From positions 433,893 to 497,892 of the forward strand of contig NZ_ATAY01000020.1 of the NCBI RefSeq assembly GCF_000421965.1: a DNA stretch of 64,000 nucleotides, written 5' to 3'. Both the position numbers and the translations under genes were made by a program. The notes under the pieces were generated by a model. That model searched no databases, was not told the origin of the DNA, and saw nothing but the letters and a program-made list of their open reading frames with translations. The stretch comes from Ruminiclostridium papyrosolvens C7 (GTDB lineage: Bacteria > Bacillota > Clostridia > Acetivibrionales > DSM-1351). Numbering within the stretch: position 1 is the first letter of the stretch; each line of letters starts with the position of its first letter. Below are positions 28,849-39,213 of the stretch, piece by piece.

Positions 28849-29060
28849 TTCAAATCCACCTTAGTATTTAATGGAATGTTCAAGTAACATTATACCAAAT
28901 ATAATACGGAATTATGTTATCTCAGATGAATTTCAGTTGTGCCAATAAGATGTATATTGTTATGTTACAGCTTCATAATATATAATATAAGTGATTATGT
29001 AATATATGGTTATTATATGAATTTGAGGGAGATATATTAATTTATGGGGAGGATGAAAAC

Positions 29061-30008
29061 ATGAGAAGCTTTCCACTGATTTTTAACAGTGAACTTAATT
29101 GCATTTCAAGTCCTATAATCTCACTTATGGCGTCTAAAAATTTGGAATACAGATTAGCTTTTGCATACATATGGGGCTTTACTTTCTCTGATGAAGACCC
29201 GAACTTTCCGGGTGCATTAGGCCCAAGAATAGAAGAGGGTTTCAATAACGTTTTTGAGTGTCTGTCTGATTTTTACAATGTGGAGATTATCAGACATTAC
29301 GATATTACGACAGAAGAAGTATATGAGCTTATCAAAGAAGAAACCTCCAAAGGTATGCCCGTAATTATTTTCACAGATATGTATAACTGTGTATGGACCA
29401 ATGTGTTCAAAAAAGTACACATTAATCATTCTTGTACGATAGTAGATTTGGATACAAGCGGAAACCTATTTTGTATTGATTCGGCGCCGCCATGTAATGG
29501 AGCTATTATGAAAATTGAGGACTTTCATGCAAGCTGTAAGGGGTGTATAACTATTAATTTAGATAGATATAAGAATACTAATATAGATTGGAGAGCAATT
29601 TTACATAATTCGGTGAGCCGTGCATATAAAAATGACACTTTTTCCTCACTATCCAAATTCGTAAACAGTTTTAATAATTCCTTTGATGTGGCAGCTGAAA
29701 TAAAAACCGCTCATGGAAATGAGCCGAGTGCTTCGTATATCATATGGAGGCTTTTGAGAATTTCAGGGGGACGAGTGCTTTTCAGTTTATTTTTAGAACA
29801 TTTAGGAGAAAGATACAATAATTTAGAATTACTCAATTTATCCAAAGAATTTAAAACTATTAGTGATAAATGGAAAATTAATCAAGCACTTGTTTTAAGA
29901 TACATGAACAACCCTGAAAATAAAGATATCCTTAATAGATTATCAAATAACTTTTCTTTTATTTTAGAATCAGAAGTTAAAATGGCAGAAGCATTATCCG
30001 GGATATAA
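29061..30008 (+). CDS. BtrH N-terminal domain protein, peptidase C39-like
   Basis: The 315-residue protein resembles the N-terminal domain of butirosin protein BtrH: Cys in ELNCISSPI near residue 13, a helix with FAYIWGFTF, a middle TSKGMPVIIFTDMYN stretch, and His in HINHSCTIVDLD near 123 with FCIDSAP following. BtrH transfers an acyl chain between a carrier protein and an aminoglycoside. No carrier protein, NRPS or PKS is in the window. The second half (180-315) is helical and unlike known domains to me. GGGAGG precedes the ATG. Confidence 0.75.
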   Translation: MRSFPLIFNSELNCISSPIISLMASKNLEYRLAFAYIWGFTFSDEDPNFPGALGPRIEEGFNNVFECLSDFYNVEIIRHYDITTEEVYELIKEETSKGMPVIIFTDMYNCVWTNVFKKVHINHSCTIVDLDTSGNLFCIDSAPPCNGAIMKIEDFHASCKGCITINLDRYKNTNIDWRAILHNSVSRAYKNDTFSSLSKFVNSFNNSFDVAAEIKTAHGNEPSASYIIWRLLRISGGRVLFSLFLEHLGERYNNLELLNLSKEFKTISDKWKINQALVLRYMNNPENKDILNRLSNNFSFILESEVKMAEALSGI

Positions 30009-30030
30009 TATAGAGCATTATATACTATAT

Positions 30031-30060
30031 AAAATGCAACAGAATTGTTGCATTTTTTTT
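30031..30060 (+). terminator. Intrinsic terminator after the BtrH-like gene
   Basis: AAATGCAAC and GTTGCATTT pair around AGAATT, followed by eight T. Confidence 0.92.
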
Positions 30061-30201
30061 GTACAACCTTATGCAAAATTATTTTAATAATGTATTAATT
30101 TGGTATAATTGTTGTAGAGAACTCATTTTACCATAATAAGGTTAGAAGAGTTCGGAATATATTTAATCCACATTAAAATAATTTTTAGGGGGAGTTAAAA
30201 A

Positions 30202-33051
30202 ATGTCAAAAGTACAAAAAGAAAGGAAAAGAAGGCTGTCGGTCTTGTTGATCATTGCTCTTATAGCAGGACAGATTTTTTCTGCAGTTACGGTATCAGCA
30301 GAAGCACCGCCATCTTCTTTTACTCCGGCTGAAGGCTGGGAGAATTATAACTATTTCAACTTTGCAGAAGCACTACAAAAATCACTTTATTTTTACGATG
30401 CAGAGAAATGCGGCGAAGAAGCCGGTTACGACAAAGGTGGCAGGCTTGAATGGAGGGGTTCATGCCATGAAGGAGATGCAAAAATACCCTTAAAGTACAC
30501 CAACCTGTCAGCTGCTTTTTTAGAAAAGTACAAAAGTGTAATTGATCCCGACGGAGACGGTACAGTAGATGTACACGGTGGGTTCCACGATGCAGGCGAT
30601 CATGTCCGCTTCGGTCTTCCACAGAGTTATGCTGCCGGTACCCTTGGTTGGGGATTCTATGAATTCAGGGATTCCTACAAGGCAATAGGGGAGGAACAGC
30701 ACACAATTGATATTTTAAAATACTTTACTGATACATTCTTACGCTGCTCCTATCTTGACAAAGATGGTAATCTCATTGCATTTTGCTACATGGTAGGAGA
30801 AGGTGACGTTGACCACTGTTACTGGGGGCCACCGGAACTATATCCGGAAGAGTATGCCAAGACCAGACCTGCTGATTTTGCTACTGCTGAAACTCCGGGA
30901 AGTGATGTATGTGCAAGTACTGCTGCGGCCCTTTGTACATCGTACCTGAATTTTAAGGATTCAGACCCGCAATATGCAGAAAAGTGCTTAAAGGTCGCAA
31001 AAGCCATGTATGAATTCGCAAAAAAATACAGAGGTAAGGCCGCTGGTGATGGCTACTATACTTCTGATTATGATGAAGATGAGCTGGCTTGGGCTGCTGT
31101 ATGGCTTTATCAGTGTACCGGAAATATGGACTACGTAAAAGATATTGACTCTGTTGATGCACAGGGAAACTATACCGGATATATGAAAAGAATAATACCT
31201 GAAACCTATAATACCAATACCTGGTATAATTCATGGACTCATTGCTGGGATGCGGTATGGGCCGGAACATTTTTAAAGCTCAATGAACTGTTACCCGAAA
31301 ATGAATTATTCAACTTTATCGCAAGCTGGAATGTAGAATATTTGTCCGGCGGTGTAGCAAAGCATACTGATCCGAATGACCATAACTATTACAAACCATC
31401 ACCTGCCGGATATACTATGATAAACGGCTGGGGATCTGCACGTTACAATACAGCCGCACAGTTATGTGCTCTTGTATATATGAAACATCATCCGGAAAGA
31501 ACTGATTTTGGTGAATGGGCAAAGAAGGAGATGGAATACCTTATGGGAAGAAACCCCATGGGATATTCTTATATAGTCGGCTACGGCTATGAACAGGGGC
31601 TTCCTTTTGCACATCACCCGCACCATAGAGCAGCACATGGCTCAAAAACCAACAGTATGAATGACCCTGTGGAACACAGACATATTTTATGGGGTGCTTT
31701 GGCAGGGGGGCCTGATGCAAATGATTATCATATAGATTCAACCACTGAGTATGCCTATAATGAAGTTGCAGTTGACTATAATGCTGCCTTTGTAGGTGCC
31801 TTAGCCGGATTGTATAACTACTACGGACAGGGTCAAAAGCCAATAGCGAATTTCCCTCCAAAGGAACCAAGAGCTGATGATTACTATTGCGAAGCTCGTG
31901 TAGCAAGGGAAACTGCTGACAGCACACAGGTAGTTTTAAGAGTTCATAATGAGTCATGTCAGCCACCTCATTACGAAACAGGAATGAAAGTAAGATATTT
32001 CTTTAACATTAATGAATTATTAAAAAGCGGACAAACTATAGACGATGTTATATTTGCAGTAGAGTATGACGAACAGATTTCCATGCAGCAGGACCCTATC
32101 AAGTACACAGGGCCTTTCAAGTGGGATGATGCAGGAACATACTATTACGAATTTGATTGGAGCGGAAGCAAAATATATGGAGACAGAGAACTTCAAATTT
32201 CATTCCGAGCAAAACAGGATTCCAATTACATGACTCATTGGGATTCTTACAATGACTACAGTATGAAGAATCTTACAAGTACATATGCAGTAACCAAGAA
32301 TGTGCCTGTTTATTTGGACGGGACTTTGGTTTACGGTGAAGAAGCTCCAAAGCTCGACCCGTCAACTGACCCTGAAAACCCAGACACCTCGCCGCCGTCA
32401 ATCTCTGTATCATATAAGTGCGGTGCTTCGGATACCATAAAAAATACCATAAGGTCTTCAATAAATATAAAAAATACCGGAACGGTTCCCATAAATCTGT
32501 CTGACATAAAACTACGTTATTGGTTCACAAATGACGGGAACCAGCAAAATTCCTTTACATGTGAATACGCAGCATTAGGTACCAGCAATGTCACCGGTAA
32601 TTTTACCAATATATCTAATCCTGTTACGGGTGCTGACACCTATTGTGAAATCGGGTTTACAAGCGAAGCAGGAAAGCTGTCACCGGGAGGAAGCACTGGG
32701 GCAATACCATTCAGAATAGAGGGTACAACGGATTATGACAAGACAAACGATTATTCATATGACTCAAAAATGACTGATCTTGGTGATAATACAAAAATTA
32801 CAGGTTACATAAAGGGCGAACTCAAGTATGGGGTCGAACCTGTTGTTATTAATATCAAGCTCGGAGATTTAGACGGTAGTGGAACTGTAGATGCTATCGA
32901 CTTTGCATTAATGAAAAAATATCTCCTTGGTTCTTTACAATTGGATTCGGAGAGCTGTGTCAGAGCAGACGTAAACAAAGATAATTCTGTTAATGCAATC
33001 GACCTTGCATTACTCAAAAAGTATCTTCTTGGTACAATATCTGCCTTTTAA
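30202..33051 (+). CDS. Cellulosomal GH9 processive endoglucanase with two CBM3 modules and dockerin
   Basis: The 949-residue enzyme has a signal peptide (1-34), a GH9 catalytic domain (about 47-545) with Asp130 and Asp133 in GGFHDAGDH and the acid Glu in TEYAYNEVAVDYNAAF, a CBM3 of the c type (about 560-715) fused to the barrel and likely to feed cellulose chains to it, a Pro/Asp linker, a second CBM3 of the b type (about 735-880) for crystalline cellulose, and a type I dockerin (about 887-949, LDGSGTVDAIDFALMKKYLL and VNKDNSVNAIDLALLKKYLL). This order is typical of processive endoglucanases of mesophilic clostridia. A TATAAT at 30104-30109 may be its -10 box. Confidence 0.96.
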   Translation: MSKVQKERKRRLSVLLIIALIAGQIFSAVTVSAEAPPSSFTPAEGWENYNYFNFAEALQKSLYFYDAEKCGEEAGYDKGGRLEWRGSCHEGDAKIPLKYTNLSAAFLEKYKSVIDPDGDGTVDVHGGFHDAGDHVRFGLPQSYAAGTLGWGFYEFRDSYKAIGEEQHTIDILKYFTDTFLRCSYLDKDGNLIAFCYMVGEGDVDHCYWGPPELYPEEYAKTRPADFATAETPGSDVCASTAAALCTSYLNFKDSDPQYAEKCLKVAKAMYEFAKKYRGKAAGDGYYTSDYDEDELAWAAVWLYQCTGNMDYVKDIDSVDAQGNYTGYMKRIIPETYNTNTWYNSWTHCWDAVWAGTFLKLNELLPENELFNFIASWNVEYLSGGVAKHTDPNDHNYYKPSPAGYTMINGWGSARYNTAAQLCALVYMKHHPERTDFGEWAKKEMEYLMGRNPMGYSYIVGYGYEQGLPFAHHPHHRAAHGSKTNSMNDPVEHRHILWGALAGGPDANDYHIDSTTEYAYNEVAVDYNAAFVGALAGLYNYYGQGQKPIANFPPKEPRADDYYCEARVARETADSTQVVLRVHNESCQPPHYETGMKVRYFFNINELLKSGQTIDDVIFAVEYDEQISMQQDPIKYTGPFKWDDAGTYYYEFDWSGSKIYGDRELQISFRAKQDSNYMTHWDSYNDYSMKNLTSTYAVTKNVPVYLDGTLVYGEEAPKLDPSTDPENPDTSPPSISVSYKCGASDTIKNTIRSSINIKNTGTVPINLSDIKLRYWFTNDGNQQNSFTCEYAALGTSNVTGNFTNISNPVTGADTYCEIGFTSEAGKLSPGGSTGAIPFRIEGTTDYDKTNDYSYDSKMTDLGDNTKITGYIKGELKYGVEPVVINIKLGDLDGSGTVDAIDFALMKKYLLGSLQLDSESCVRADVNKDNSVNAIDLALLKKYLLGTISAF

Positions 33052-33099
33052 TCAATTAAATTAAAGCTCCTTTCTGATTTCCAGGATGGATAAGCACAC

Positions 33100-33135
33100 G
33101 ACAAGGGCCGAAAACTCAACTTTCCGGCCCTTGTC
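33100..33135 (+). terminator. Strong hairpin after the GH9 gene
   Basis: GACAAGGGCC and GGCCCTTGTC pair perfectly with extra CG pairs inside. It has no proper T-run, so it may be a partial terminator or an mRNA 3' end. Confidence 0.65.
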
Positions 33136-33195
33136 ATATATACTAAACAGTTTGACACCAATCCAAGGCCTAAAATTAAACAGGAGGTTATAACT

Positions 33196-34974
33196 ATGAG
33201 AAAAAAATTGTCAGCTATATCGGTTATACTATTTTTTACTTTCTTGTCAACAAATATTGTGGGGTTCAGCACGCAGACATTTGCAGCGGAAACAGCCAAT
33301 TTATCAGAATATATTCAGTATGAAATGCCAATTGTTGCAATAAATACCGACTCCGACACTAAAATTGATTCCGATGAGGTGTACACTGATGCAAAAATCA
33401 GCGTAATAAATGATGATGGTAAATATGAAATGTCTGATATTGCTTCATCAGTAAAGCTGCGTGGAAACAGTTCCATGTATTCCGAAAAGAAGAGCTACAA
33501 AATAAAATTTGGAGAAAAGCAAAATCTTCTTAATATAGGAGATGGAAAAGGAAAGACATGGTGCTTGATTTCAAACTGCTACGATGGATCTCTTTTAAGA
33601 AATCTTACCGTCTATCATTTTGCTGAATTACTGGACGGCATTTCCTACTCACCCAACTGCCGTTCTATAGAACTTTATGTGAACCATGAATATCAAGGCG
33701 TATATTTGTTGTGTGAAGATGTTAACATAAATAAGAATCGTATAGCGATTTCAGAAGAGCCAAATGAAGTTGAGAATAATGGTTACCTTGTTGAAATGAG
33801 CAGATACGCCAAAGATAACAAGTTTGATATAGATACGGCTACCTACGAAGTAAAAAATGACTTATCCCAAACACAATCAATAAAAAATCAGCAGATTAAT
33901 TACATTTCAAAGTACATTGAAAAGGCCTACAGCGCATTGAAAAGCGGCAACGAAAAGGAATTGAGAAAATACATAGACCTTGATTCATTAGTCGACATAT
34001 ATATAGGCAATGAAATTGTCAAAAATGTTGATGCCGGATGGGACAGCTTCTATATGTACAAGAATGCAGGAGGAAAGCTCTGTTTTGGCCCTATGTGGGA
34101 TTTTGATCTGGCTATGGGAAATGCAAACTGTGTAAAGGGCTTTGAATCATGGAAAGGCTTTAATCCATATAATATCCTGAATGTGAATGCAAATTCCAAT
34201 CCATGGTTCTGCCATGCACTATCAAAAAGTTGGTTCCGTGATTTAGTAAAAAAGCGCTGGAATAAACTACAAGGTAAAATAAATGGTTTGCCAAAAACAG
34301 TTATAAAAGAAGCCCAAACAAATTACAAGTCTTATTGCAGAAACTTTGAAAGATGGGATGTACTGGGCAAACAGGTATATATTGAACCTGCTGAAATATC
34401 AGCACTTACAACCTTCAGAAAGCATTATAACTATCTTGGCAGCTGGTTGAACAACCGTATAAAATGGTTGACCCAATATATAAACAGCAAGGATTTTAAA
34501 AATGGGGTGTTTGTAAACTATAATGGAAAGCAATTAACCTCAAACTCAAATTTATTGGAGATAAGCCCTATACTGGCACTATTAAATACATCTGATGTAG
34601 ATTTGACCTATAAAATGTTGCCTAACATAGGATTGACTCTCTCAATTAAAAACGGTGGGGTGGAAAGCTGGAATACCCAGGTTGATGCATCCGGCTTTAT
34701 GATAGAACAAGGTGCTGAATATGTACTTTCCTTTGATTATAGTTGCAGTGAAACCCGTCAGCTGCCATTATGTATTCAACAGAATTATGCACCATGGGCC
34801 CCATACTATTCAGGTGAATTAAAGGCCACAAAAGAGCCTCAACATTATGAAACAGTTATAAAAGCCCCTGCAAGCGATTCCAATTGCGCACTTATATTCA
34901 GTCTTGGAGGGAATACATTTAACGGAACTGATGTCACCATAAACAATATGAGTCTTGTGAAAAAGAGTAAGTAA
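33196..34974 (+). CDS. Secreted CotH-like kinase family protein
   Basis: The 592-residue protein has a signal peptide (1-31, ending TFA) and a CotH kinase-like domain (about 45-430) with VKLRGNSS, KKSYKIKF, GVYLLCEDV and the metal-site motif MWDFDLAMGN. CotH of Bacillus phosphorylates spore coat proteins; cellulosomal clostridia export CotH proteins, often with dockerins. Here no dockerin is present; residues about 450-592 form a beta-rich tail resembling CBM4/CBM9-like carbohydrate-binding domains (FSLGGNTFNGTDVTINNMSL). It lies 144 bases after the GH9 gene and may modify cellulosome or surface proteins. Confidence 0.88.
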   Translation: MRKKLSAISVILFFTFLSTNIVGFSTQTFAAETANLSEYIQYEMPIVAINTDSDTKIDSDEVYTDAKISVINDDGKYEMSDIASSVKLRGNSSMYSEKKSYKIKFGEKQNLLNIGDGKGKTWCLISNCYDGSLLRNLTVYHFAELLDGISYSPNCRSIELYVNHEYQGVYLLCEDVNINKNRIAISEEPNEVENNGYLVEMSRYAKDNKFDIDTATYEVKNDLSQTQSIKNQQINYISKYIEKAYSALKSGNEKELRKYIDLDSLVDIYIGNEIVKNVDAGWDSFYMYKNAGGKLCFGPMWDFDLAMGNANCVKGFESWKGFNPYNILNVNANSNPWFCHALSKSWFRDLVKKRWNKLQGKINGLPKTVIKEAQTNYKSYCRNFERWDVLGKQVYIEPAEISALTTFRKHYNYLGSWLNNRIKWLTQYINSKDFKNGVFVNYNGKQLTSNSNLLEISPILALLNTSDVDLTYKMLPNIGLTLSIKNGGVESWNTQVDASGFMIEQGAEYVLSFDYSCSETRQLPLCIQQNYAPWAPYYSGELKATKEPQHYETVIKAPASDSNCALIFSLGGNTFNGTDVTINNMSLVKKSK

Positions 34975-34994
34975 CTATTGATTGGTAGTAAGCT

Positions 34995-35028
34995 AAACAG
35001 AGGATGTGCTTCCTCTGTTTATTTTTTT
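34995..35028 (+). terminator. Intrinsic terminator of the CotH gene
   Basis: AAACAGAGGA and TCCTCTGTTT pair perfectly, followed by ATTTTTTT. Confidence 0.93.
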
Positions 35029-35247
35029 CTTAAAAATAAAAATTACAAAAATTGCTAAAAAATAATTGACATACTTTTAACCACATGTTACCATTTGGAT
35101 AACTTATAAAACATATGGGATTACTTGGGTATAATGTACTGCTTTTTATAAGCTGGAATTGGTTTACCTAATTCATCAAATAATCTTTTAAGTCAATGCA
35201 TACTAAGAATATATGAAAACTATTATTTAACAAAGGAGTGATTTGTA
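35029..35247 (+). promoter_or_regulatory. Upstream region of the sulfate operon
   Basis: A TTGACA at 35071-35076 and a TATAAT near 35131 are candidate promoter elements, but they do not pair at a normal spacing. No SAM or T-box riboswitch pattern was found. An AGCTGGAATT stretch near 35151 could be part of a regulator site of the CymR kind, but this is only suggestive. Confidence 0.35.
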
Positions 35248-36306
35248 ATGAAGTATAAAATTCTTAAAATCAATATTATCACTGTGTGTATACTGCTTTT
35301 ATTTTCAGTCTTGACGGGGTGTGGTAATGCCGAAAATTCAAATAAAGCTTCTGGCTCATCACACAACAACTCCATAACCCTTTTGAATGTTTCATATGAT
35401 CCTACAAGGGAGCTTTATCAGGAATACAATGAGGCTTTTATAAAATACTGGAAGAAAAAAACAGGAGAAATTGTGACTGTTCAGCAATCCCACGGTGGTT
35501 CAGGAAGTCAGGCAAGAACCGTAATTGATGGAAACGAGGCGGATGTAGTTACTTTGGCATTAGCTTACGATATTGATTCAATCAATAAAAATAAAGAGTT
35601 GATTAACAAGGAATGGCAAAAACGTCTACCTGATAATTCAACCCCATATACATCAACCATAGTATTTCTTGTGAGAAAAGGCAATCCAAAGAACATAAAA
35701 GATTGGGATGATCTTGTGAAACCCGGGATACAGGTAATAACTCCAAATCCAAAAACCTCCGGCGGTGCTCGTTGGAATTATCTTGCAGCGTGGGGGTACG
35801 CTCTGAAGAAAAATAATAATGACCGGGAGAAGGCTAGGGAATTTGTCAGTCAGCTTTATGAAAATGTACCGGTTCTGGACTCAGGAGCTAGAGGAGCAAC
35901 AACTACTTTTGTTGAACGTGGTTTGGGTGATGTTCTTATAGCGTGGGAGAATGAAGCCTTTCTCTCAATAAATGAGCTTGGAAAGGATAAATTTGAGATT
36001 GTAGTACCGTCAGTAAGTATTTTAGCTGAGCCTCCGGTTTCTGTGGTTGATTCCGTTGTTGATAAAAAAGGTACCAGAAAGGCTGCCGAAGCATATCTCC
36101 AATATCTATACAGTGACGAAGGTCAGGAAATAGCAGCAAAAAACTACTATAGACCAAGGGACCAGAACATTGAAAAGAAATATGAAGCGCAGTTCCCAAA
36201 AATCAATCTTTTTACTATCGATGAAGTATTCGGAGGCTGGAATAAAGCTCAGCAGGAACATTTCAGTGATGGCGGAGTTTTTGATCAAATATACATAAAA
36301 AAATAA
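35248..36306 (+). CDS. sbp: Sulfate/thiosulfate-binding lipoprotein
   Basis: The 352-residue protein captures sulfate outside the cell. It has a lipoprotein signal ending LTGC (Cys about residue 26) and the family motifs [17 protein letters not shown] near 45, [13 protein letters not shown] near 80, and [18 protein letters not shown] near 165 that line the anion site. ACAAAGGAGTG precedes the ATG. It opens a ten-gene sulfur cluster; the spacing to cysT is 21 bases. Confidence 0.95.
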   Translation: MKYKILKINIITVCILLLFSVLTGCGNAENSNKASGSSHNNSITLLNVSYDPTRELYQEYNEAFIKYWKKKTGEIVTVQQSHGGSGSQARTVIDGNEADVVTLALAYDIDSINKNKELINKEWQKRLPDNSTPYTSTIVFLVRKGNPKNIKDWDDLVKPGIQVITPNPKTSGGARWNYLAAWGYALKKNNNDREKAREFVSQLYENVPVLDSGARGATTTFVERGLGDVLIAWENEAFLSINELGKDKFEIVVPSVSILAEPPVSVVDSVVDKKGTRKAAEAYLQYLYSDEGQEIAAKNYYRPRDQNIEKKYEAQFPKINLFTIDEVFGGWNKAQQEHFSDGGVFDQIYIKK

Positions 36307-36327
36307 TTAAGAACTGGAGGTGAAATT

Positions 36328-37224
36328 ATGAATCTTACAATAAAGCCGATAAAAATCAAGGAGCAAAGTGTCATACCCGGCTTTGGAATTACCATGGGAA
36401 TTTCACTTCTGTATATAGCCCTTTTGGTTCTGATTCCAATATCAATGGTATTTTTCAATAGTTCCAGTCTGGGCCTCAAAAGCTTTATGGATATAGCACT
36501 AAGTGCCAGAGTGATGGCATCATTGAAAATATCTTTTGGAGCATCCTTCCTTGCAGCTACAGTAAATACAATATTTGGACTTCTTTTGGCCTGGGTCTTA
36601 GAGAGATATTCCTTTCCCTTCAAGAAGATTATAGACGGATTGATTGATTTACCTTTTGCATTGCCCACAGCAGTTGCCGGCATCTCACTTACCACCCTTT
36701 ACGCCCCAAATGGTTGGATAGGAAAGTTTCTGGAGCCATTAGGCATAAAAGTATCATATACCCCTCTTGGAATAATTGTAGCATTGATTTTTATCAGTTT
36801 TCCTTTTGTAGTCAGAACCGTTCAGCCTGTTCTGCAAAGTATAGACAAAGAAGTGGAAGAAGCAGCAGCATGTCTTGGAGCAACTAGACTTCAGGCCTTT
36901 TGCAAAATAATAATTCCTGAACTTTTTCCGTCTATTATAACCGGTTTTGCACTATCCTTTGCAAGAGCCTTGGGGGAATATGGTTCCGTAGTATTCATTT
37001 CAGGGAATATGCCTATGAAAACAGAGATAACACCGCTTCTAATAAGAACAAAGCTGGAACAATATGATTATGCGGGTGGAACAGCAGTTGCGGCAATTAT
37101 GCTCATAATATCATTTTTAATGCTATTAGCAATAAATCTCTTTCAGTGGTGGGCAGTTAACAGACACAAATTTATATTCGCTAAAGGAGGACATCATGGC
37201 AGGAAGCCTACCTTTGAACCATAA
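36328..37224 (+). CDS. cysT: Sulfate ABC transporter permease CysT
   Basis: The 298-residue integral membrane subunit has six hydrophobic segments and the permease coupling motif EEAAACLGATRLQAFCKIIIPEL near residue 175. It pairs with CysW to form the sulfate channel. TGGAGGTG precedes ATG 36328. The gene overlaps cysW by 29 bases. Confidence 0.94.
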   Translation: MNLTIKPIKIKEQSVIPGFGITMGISLLYIALLVLIPISMVFFNSSSLGLKSFMDIALSARVMASLKISFGASFLAATVNTIFGLLLAWVLERYSFPFKKIIDGLIDLPFALPTAVAGISLTTLYAPNGWIGKFLEPLGIKVSYTPLGIIVALIFISFPFVVRTVQPVLQSIDKEVEEAAACLGATRLQAFCKIIIPELFPSIITGFALSFARALGEYGSVVFISGNMPMKTEITPLLIRTKLEQYDYAGGTAVAAIMLIISFLMLLAINLFQWWAVNRHKFIFAKGGHHGRKPTFEP

Positions 37225-38068
37225 GGTTCTCAATACATATCAGAAAAGACCTGAAAAAAAATCCGGGGCTGTACGGATAATACTCACTGTACTGGCTTTA
37301 CTCTTCTTTATACTAATGCTCTTTATTCCACTTATATCGGTATTTGTTAAAGCCTTTCAGCAGGGTGCACAGGTTTATCTGGCAGCTGTAAGTGACCCTA
37401 TGGCACTTGAAGCAATTAAGTTAACATTACTTACAATTATTATTGTGGTTCCAATAAACACCGGGTTTGGATTGGTGGCTTCGTGGGCTGTATCCAAGTT
37501 CAGCTTTAAGGGCAAAAACCTTTTGGTAACAATTATAGATCTGCCTTTTGCTATTTCTCCCGTAGTAGCAGGCTTGATATTTGTTTTACTTTTCAGTACA
37601 AGTCACGGCATACTGGCTCCCGTTTTAAATGAATTTGGTATTAAAGTAATTTTTGCACCTCCCGGAATAATTCTTGCTACATTATTTGTAACTCTGCCTT
37701 TTGTGGCGAGAGAGCTTATTCCTCTTATGGAAGCACAGGGAACCTCTGAAGAAGAAGCTGCCCTGACATTGGGGGCAAGCGGCTTTAAAACCTTCCTGCT
37801 TATTACACTTCCAAATGTAAAGTGGGCATTGACCTATGGTGTTATGCTTACGGCAGCAAGGGCAGCAGGTGAATTTGGTGCAGTGTCTGTTGTGTCGGGA
37901 CATATTAGAGGATTAACAAACACTGTCCCTCTTCACGTTGAAATCCTATACAACGAGTACAAGTTTTCAGCTGCATTTGCAGTAGCTTCACTTTTGACAG
38001 TAATTGCAATCATCAACCTGATAATAAAAAATATCGCAGATTGGAAAATCAAACAACAGGAAAAATGA
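37196..38068 (+). CDS. cysW: Sulfate ABC transporter permease CysW
   Basis: The 290-residue subunit has six hydrophobic segments and the coupling motif EEEAALTLGASGFKTFLLITLP near residue 180. AAAGGAGG sits inside the end of cysT, at the proper distance from ATG 37196, so the overlap with cysT is real and translation is coupled. Confidence 0.94.
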   Translation: MAGSLPLNHKVLNTYQKRPEKKSGAVRIILTVLALLFFILMLFIPLISVFVKAFQQGAQVYLAAVSDPMALEAIKLTLLTIIIVVPINTGFGLVASWAVSKFSFKGKNLLVTIIDLPFAISPVVAGLIFVLLFSTSHGILAPVLNEFGIKVIFAPPGIILATLFVTLPFVARELIPLMEAQGTSEEEAALTLGASGFKTFLLITLPNVKWALTYGVMLTAARAAGEFGAVSVVSGHIRGLTNTVPLHVEILYNEYKFSAAFAVASLLTVIAIINLIIKNIADWKIKQQEK

Positions 38069-38088
38069 CATAAATCGGAGTGGAAAAT

Positions 38089-39162
38089 ATGAGTATAGAA
38101 ATAACAAGTATTTCAAAGACATTTGAATCATTCAAAGCTCTATCAAATATAGATCTGAAAATCAATACAGGAGAGCTTGTAGCTTTGCTAGGTCCTTCAG
38201 GATCAGGCAAAACAACACTTCTCAGAATTATCGCCGGACTGGAAACAGCGGATAAGGGTAGTATTTTATTTGACGGAGAAGATAATACCGGTAAAAGTAC
38301 ACAGGATAGGAAAGTCGGCTTTGTTTTTCAGCATTATGCATTATTCAAACATATGACAGTATTTGAAAACATAGCCTTCGGACTTAAGGTAAGGCCATCA
38401 AAAATGAGGCCTGGCAAGGAGGCTATAGAAAAAAAGGTTCACGAGCTTTTGTCTCTGGTAAAAATGGAAGAACTCGCCAAGCGGTACCCTGCCCAGTTAT
38501 CGGGAGGACAGCGTCAGAGAATAGCACTTGCAAGAGCGTTGGCTGTTGAGCCTAGAGTGCTTTTACTGGATGAGCCCTTTGGTGCATTGGATGCAAAGGT
38601 GCGAAAAGACCTTAGAAGATGGCTTAGAAAGCTTCATGATGAATATCCCATTACCAGTGTATTTGTAACACACGACCAAGAGGAGGCACTTGATGTAGCG
38701 GACAGGATAGTAATTCTTAACCAAGGGAAAATTGAACAGATAGGTACACCTGAGGAAGTATACGACAATCCGGCAAATCCCTTTGTCTACAACTTTCTGG
38801 GGAATGTGAACCTGTTTCATGGCAGAGTACACAATGGAAAAGTTGAACTCGGCAGCCTAAAACTGGATTCTCCGGAACATTCAGAAGCCATTGACAGGAA
38901 AATTATCAGTTATATTCGCCCTCACGATATTGAAATAAGTTTGGAGCAAAATGAAAATGATTTCGTTGCAGCTGAGATTATCTTCATAAGAGCAGTGGGA
39001 CCTATTGTAAACCTTGAAATGAAGCGATTCGACACCGGAGAATATGTAGAAGCTGAAATTAGCAAAGATATTTATAGAAAACTTATGCTCGAGGAAAGGC
39101 AGACCGTTTATGTTAAGCCAAAGGATTTTAAAGTATTTATTCCTGAAGACTATATGATATGA
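38089..39162 (+). CDS. cysA: Sulfate ABC transporter ATP-binding protein CysA
   Basis: The 357-residue ATPase drives sulfate import. It has Walker [10 protein letters not shown], the Q-loop in FVFQHYALF, signature [15 protein letters not shown], Walker [12 protein letters not shown] and H-loop VTHDQ, then a TOBE-like C-terminal part (about 240-350). ATG 38089 is chosen because CGGAG at 38076-38080 is a ribosome binding site at proper distance; GTG 38080 overlaps it. Confidence 0.94.
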   Translation: MSIEITSISKTFESFKALSNIDLKINTGELVALLGPSGSGKTTLLRIIAGLETADKGSILFDGEDNTGKSTQDRKVGFVFQHYALFKHMTVFENIAFGLKVRPSKMRPGKEAIEKKVHELLSLVKMEELAKRYPAQLSGGQRQRIALARALAVEPRVLLLDEPFGALDAKVRKDLRRWLRKLHDEYPITSVFVTHDQEEALDVADRIVILNQGKIEQIGTPEEVYDNPANPFVYNFLGNVNLFHGRVHNGKVELGSLKLDSPEHSEAIDRKIISYIRPHDIEISLEQNENDFVAAEIIFIRAVGPIVNLEMKRFDTGEYVEAEISKDIYRKLMLEERQTVYVKPKDFKVFIPEDYMI

Positions 39163-39213
39163 AAAATTTTACATACTTTTGCCTAAAACGGTAAAAAGTC
39201 AGGATGTGATTTA

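Noticed and set aside
35029..35247. SAM or T-box riboswitch before the sulfate operon
   Set aside because: No conserved SAM-I core, no T-box sequence and no terminator stem were found before sbp.
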